NCBI GenBank assembly: GCA_021779375.1
Contig: JAJYAT010000003.1
Coordinates: forward strand, 94,688 to 158,687
DNA from: a bacterium
GTDB taxonomy: Bacteria; Patescibacteriota; Gracilibacteria; JAHISY01
Length of the DNA: 64,000 nt
Reading direction: 5' to 3'
Shown here: one piece after another, positions 61,240-64,000 of the stretch
Layout of the letters: every line of letters starts with the position of its first letter
How positions within the stretch are numbered: the stretch's first letter is position 1
Made by a program: the position numbers and the translations under genes
The notes under the pieces: generated by a model
Databases searched by the model: none
The model's input: only the letters and a program-made list of their open reading frames with translations
Told to the model about the DNA's origin: nothing

Positions 61240-62250
61240 ATGCTCAAGCTTCCCAAAAAAATCGCGACGATTGGCAGCCATTCCGCTCTGCAAATCCTCA
61301 AGGGCGCGAAGGACGAAGGTTTCGAGACAATCTGCGTTTGTGAGAGGAAAAGAGTCAAGCCTTACAAAATGTTTCCGGTTGCTGACAAAATTATTGAAAT
61401 TGACAGCTTTCGCGATTTTCTGAAGATCGAAAAACAGTTGATTGCCGAGAATGCGATTGTGATTCCGCACGGTTCATTCGTGGAATATCTGAAGACCGAC
61501 AAAATTAAAAAACTGAAAGTTGACCATTTCGGTAACAAAAATATTCTCGACTGGGAATCGGATCGGCGGAAACAAGAAAAATGGCTGACCGCCGCCAAGA
61601 TTAAAATGCCACTCATTTTCGATTCACCCGAAAAAATCGATCGACCGGTAATCGTAAAATTTCACGGCGCACGTGGCGGACGTGGTTATTTCTTGGCGAA
61701 TTCCACGGCGGAATTCTACAAAAGAATCGCGGCGCATCCGGACGAAAAATTCACGATTCAAGAATACGTCGTCGGTGTGCCGATTTACGTGCATTATTTT
61801 TACTCAAGAATTACAAGGGAATTAGAGATTCTCGGTTTCGACAAACGCTACGAATCGAATGCCGACTCAATTGGGCGCGTCGCGGCGACCGACCAGATCA
61901 CGACCAATTTGCAGACTAGTTACACCATCGTCGGCAATATTCCGCTGGTCGTGCGTGAATCTCTACTTCCGTATTTCATCAAGATCGGTGAGCGTGTCGT
62001 CGAGCAATCGCAAAAACTAGAAGCGCCCGGACTTTTCGGACCGTTTTGTCTCGAGGGCATCGTCACTTCTGATTTGATTCTGACCGTTTTCGAAATCTCG
62101 GCGCGTATCGTCGCTGGCACGAATCCCTACATCGCCGGCTCGCCTTACACTTTCCTCAAGTACAATGAGCCGATGTCGACTGGTCGCAGAATCGCGCGCG
62201 AAATAAAAATTGCGATTGAAAATAACCAACTGGATAAGGTTTTAGGCTAA
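61240..62250 (+). CDS. purP: Formate-dependent FAICAR synthetase, archaeal PurP type
   Basis: ATP-grasp ligase that formylates AICAR with free formate and ATP in archaeal purine synthesis. It is 336 aa. IATIGSHSALQILKGAKDEGF (split, 8-28), IVIPHGSFVEYL, GNKNILDWESDR, VKFHGARGGRGYF, IQEYVVGVPIYVHYFYS, GFDKRYESNADS, IVGNIPLVVRESLLP, GPFCLEG and VFEISARIVAGTNPY follow the known archaeal enzyme almost segment by segment. PurP is rare in bacteria. It pairs with purF and purD at 38-41 kb. A paralogue follows 8 nt later. Confidence 0.93.
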   Translation: MLKLPKKIATIGSHSALQILKGAKDEGFETICVCERKRVKPYKMFPVADKIIEIDSFRDFLKIEKQLIAENAIVIPHGSFVEYLKTDKIKKLKVDHFGNKNILDWESDRRKQEKWLTAAKIKMPLIFDSPEKIDRPVIVKFHGARGGRGYFLANSTAEFYKRIAAHPDEKFTIQEYVVGVPIYVHYFYSRITRELEILGFDKRYESNADSIGRVAATDQITTNLQTSYTIVGNIPLVVRESLLPYFIKIGERVVEQSQKLEAPGLFGPFCLEGIVTSDLILTVFEISARIVAGTNPYIAGSPYTFLKYNEPMSTGRRIAREIKIAIENNQLDKVLG

Positions 62251-62258
62251 TTCTAAAT

Positions 62259-63386
62259 ATGGATTCTAAGAAATTACTTGCCGGATACGATTTAGAAAAT
62301 CTCGCGATTGCTTCGCTCGGCGGTCATTCCGCGCTCGAAACTTCGCTTGGTGCGAAACGGCAGGGTCTCAAGTCAGTCGTCGTCGCGAAACGCGGTCGTG
62401 AAAAAACTTATTCTGAATTTCTCAAGTTCAATCCTAAGACAGAGACTGGCGTGGTCGACGAGGTGATCGAGGTTGATGAATTTTCCGATATTCTCAAGCC
62501 AGAAATTCAAAAGCAGTTGCGCAAGCTGAATGTTCTATTTGTGCATTCACGGTATTTTTGGGTCTATTTCGACGATTTCGCGAAAGTTGAAAATGATTTT
62601 CATGTGCCGATTCTCGGGACGCGCGAACTTTTGCGCTTGGAAGAAAGAGATGAAAAACCGAATCAGTACGATGTGCTTGAGGCAGCGAAAATTCGGATTC
62701 CCAAAATTTTCAAATCAGCTGACGAAATTGATCGGCTGACTTTGACCAAAATCCCGAATGCGACGCGAACATTCGAACGCGAGAATTTTTTCGCTAATTC
62801 AAAAGCCGAATGGGACAAAACGATTGCAGAAAAATTGGGGGCTGGGCAGATTTCCGCAGAGGGAATTGAGAAAGCTGTGATTGAGGAATTCATTCTTGGT
62901 GCACCGATTAATTTTAATTTCTTTTATTCGCCGCTCTCGAATCGACTGGAATTGCTCGGGACGGACACGCGTCGCCAAACGAATCTCGATGGTTGGTTGC
63001 GCTTGCCAGCCAATGAGCAAATGAAATTAAGCCAGGCTGGCATTTTGCCGAGTCACATCGAGACAGGGCACATCGCTGCGACAGTCAAGGAAAGTCTGCT
63101 AGAAAAGGCATTTGAAGCTGGTTCGCGCTTCGTCGAGACTTGCAAAAAATACAATCCGAAAGGCATCGTCGGACCTTTCGCACTCCAAGGTGCAATCGAG
63201 ACCGACGGCAAAAAAGAAGAGCTGGTTGTCTTCGATGTTTCCTTCCGCATGCCGGGCAGCCCGGGAATCGCCGCGACGCCTTATTCGAGTTATCTCTTTG
63301 GTCGACCAGTTGCGATGGGGGAAAGAATCGCGATGGAAGTCAACGCGGCGCGGATGAGCGGAAGATTAGGAGAGATTATTAGTTGA
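62259..63386 (+). CDS. PurP-family paralogue with altered ATP-grasp loop
   Basis: 375 aa. IASLGGHSALETSLGAKRQG, EYF-like core EEFILGAPINFNFFYSPL, LELLGTDTRRQTN, VKESLLEKAFEAG, GIVGPFALQGAI and VFDVSFRMPGSPG align with purP1. The nucleotide-binding KFHGARGGRGYF segment of purP1 is replaced by TKIPNATRTFERENFF, losing the glycine-rich part, and GNRNILxWE becomes GTRELLRLEE. Archaea with two PurP paralogues are known. It may form a mixed oligomer with purP1, act on a different substrate or be non-catalytic. Same operon as purP1. Confidence 0.85.
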   Translation: MDSKKLLAGYDLENLAIASLGGHSALETSLGAKRQGLKSVVVAKRGREKTYSEFLKFNPKTETGVVDEVIEVDEFSDILKPEIQKQLRKLNVLFVHSRYFWVYFDDFAKVENDFHVPILGTRELLRLEERDEKPNQYDVLEAAKIRIPKIFKSADEIDRLTLTKIPNATRTFERENFFANSKAEWDKTIAEKLGAGQISAEGIEKAVIEEFILGAPINFNFFYSPLSNRLELLGTDTRRQTNLDGWLRLPANEQMKLSQAGILPSHIETGHIAATVKESLLEKAFEAGSRFVETCKKYNPKGIVGPFALQGAIETDGKKEELVVFDVSFRMPGSPGIAATPYSSYLFGRPVAMGERIAMEVNAARMSGRLGEIIS

Positions 63387-63400
63387 TCGATTTTTTTAAA

Positions 63401-63874
63401 CTAAAAAATACTGCTGATGCTTATCGTAATTTTTCCTGGATGTTCTGGTTTGGACCCTTGAGCTTTCTTTATTTTTTTCTTAGCCTCTAAGCTTTGAAGA
63501 TAAAGAATAATTTGATTGTAGGCAGTAATTAATTTTTTTAGGTTGCTTTCGTTGAGATTGTTTTTTGACCATCTCTGATAATCTTTTATGCGCATATCAG
63601 CTGTTTTCATTTGGGTAGCAGGTATTTGGCAAACATATTCTATTTTTCTAGAAAAACGACGCGCTCGAGCAATATCCTCTTCTATTGCGCAAATAGCTCT
63701 GTTGATTTGATCTTCTGCTGTATACAGTAGCTGGTCAATCCTAATAAACGCACAGGACTCTTGAACAAACCTCAAGTCTAATTTATCTGGCAGACGAGCT
63801 TCAGCAACTAATAGCCATTCAATGATTTTTCCTCTTTCTCCTGTTTCTGGCATTAGCCGTGGGATTTCTGGCAT
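63401..63874 (-). CDS. Hypothetical helical protein
   Basis: 157 aa, almost all helix: GKIIEWLLVAEARLPDKLDL, DQINRAICAIEEDIARARRF, NLKKLITAYNQIILYLQSLEAKKK. Possibly a four-helix bundle. AT-rich. A TTAAAA run abuts the ATG. It sits next to a strong multi-stem element at the right edge, which may belong to the same mobile or accessory unit. No motif of Avd, toxin or antitoxin families is convincing. Confidence 0.55.
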   Translation of the reverse strand: MPEIPRLMPETGERGKIIEWLLVAEARLPDKLDLRFVQESCAFIRIDQLLYTAEDQINRAICAIEEDIARARRFSRKIEYVCQIPATQMKTADMRIKDYQRWSKNNLNESNLKKLITAYNQIILYLQSLEAKKKIKKAQGSKPEHPGKITISISSIF

Positions 63875-63892
63875 TTTTTAACACGCGAAGCG

Positions 63893-63977
63893 GAAATCTC
63901 GGGGGCTTGCCCCCGAGCTGGATAGCGTAGAATGGGGTTTACCCATTCCTAAGCTATCCAACCTAAATGGAGATTTC
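63893..63977. other. Multi-stem structured element at the right edge
   Basis: Outer arms GAAATCTC (63893-63900) and GAGATTTC (63970-63977) enclose CTCGGGGGC TT GCCCCCGAG (63898-63917) and a long stem GGATAGC/GCTATCC (63920/63953) capped by GAATGGG/CCCATTC (63930/63942). The three-way layout resembles a structured RNA or the end of an IS200/IS605-type element; the flank is outside the window. Confidence 0.6.
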
Positions 63978-64000
63978 TTACAACTCTCACCACGCCTACA

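Noticed and set aside
63401..63977. Diversity-generating retroelement (Avd plus template repeat)
   Set aside because: The helical protein lacks a convincing Avd pattern, and no reverse transcriptase or template/variable repeat pair is visible in the window.

Overview
The window looks like one contig from a Candidate Phyla Radiation (Patescibacteria) bacterium, most plausibly a Peregrinibacteria-like lineage. The evidence is compact gene packing, many 4-nt ATGA overlaps, a minimal type IV pilus operon, many lineage-restricted membrane proteins and almost no Shine-Dalgarno sequences. TGA ends many genes (purD, ispE, dut neighbour), so this is not a UGA-glycine Gracilibacterium. The biosynthetic repertoire is broad for this group: proline (proB), methionine (metA-metY), diaminopimelate (dapB), a LeuC-type dehydratase, MEP isoprenoids (dxr, ispDF, ispE), purines (purF, purD and two archaeal-type purP genes), NAD (nadM, nadK), pentose phosphates (rpe, rpiB) and folate (folD).

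Layout. 1-2450: proB fragment, enolase, tRNA-Glu and tRNA-Val. 2448-10311: nucleotidyltransferase, comFC, an rplA-nuclease-dut operon, nadK, truB and a polyprenyl-phosphate sugar-phosphate transferase. 10352-18825: ftsH-rpiB-rpe operon, dapB, rbfA, fmt, a stretch of small unknown ORFs, dgt. 18881-25752: a bifunctional PBP with Ig-like tail, nadM, and the metA-metY operon behind a leader-peptide attenuator. 25851-32125: rmuC, a REP-associated tyrosine transposase, an AT-rich TPR protein, topA. 32127-37257: pilus operon (PilN-like, pilO, pilB, pilC). 37497-44670: folD, purF, purD, lgt and small membrane proteins. 44728-47918: MEP genes carrying embedded palindromes, then a cysteine-rich micro-ORF. 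48008-56542: an SD-led membrane protein, two very large unknown proteins, a FecR/Ig protein and two paralogous small membrane proteins. 56659-63977: leuC, an IPT/TIG surface protein, purP1-purP2, an unknown protein and a structured element at the right edge.

Three layers of signal go beyond ordinary annotation. (1) A TAAAAT -10 box lies 6-8 nt upstream of at least 17 start codons, which implies leaderless mRNAs as the default. (2) The metA leader (25213-25327) encodes a leaderless 15-residue peptide with tandem Met codons, overlapping mutually exclusive hairpins that end in an intrinsic terminator: a classical ribosome-mediated attenuator for methionine. (3) Several families of palindromic repeats are inserted in intergenic DNA and in frame inside genes: 28-nt GTAG...CTAC palindromes linked to the resident RAYT transposase, 30-nt GTTAAC...GTTAAC palindromes in dxr and ispD and across the ispDF stop, and an 85-bp REP/MITE-like element in ispE.
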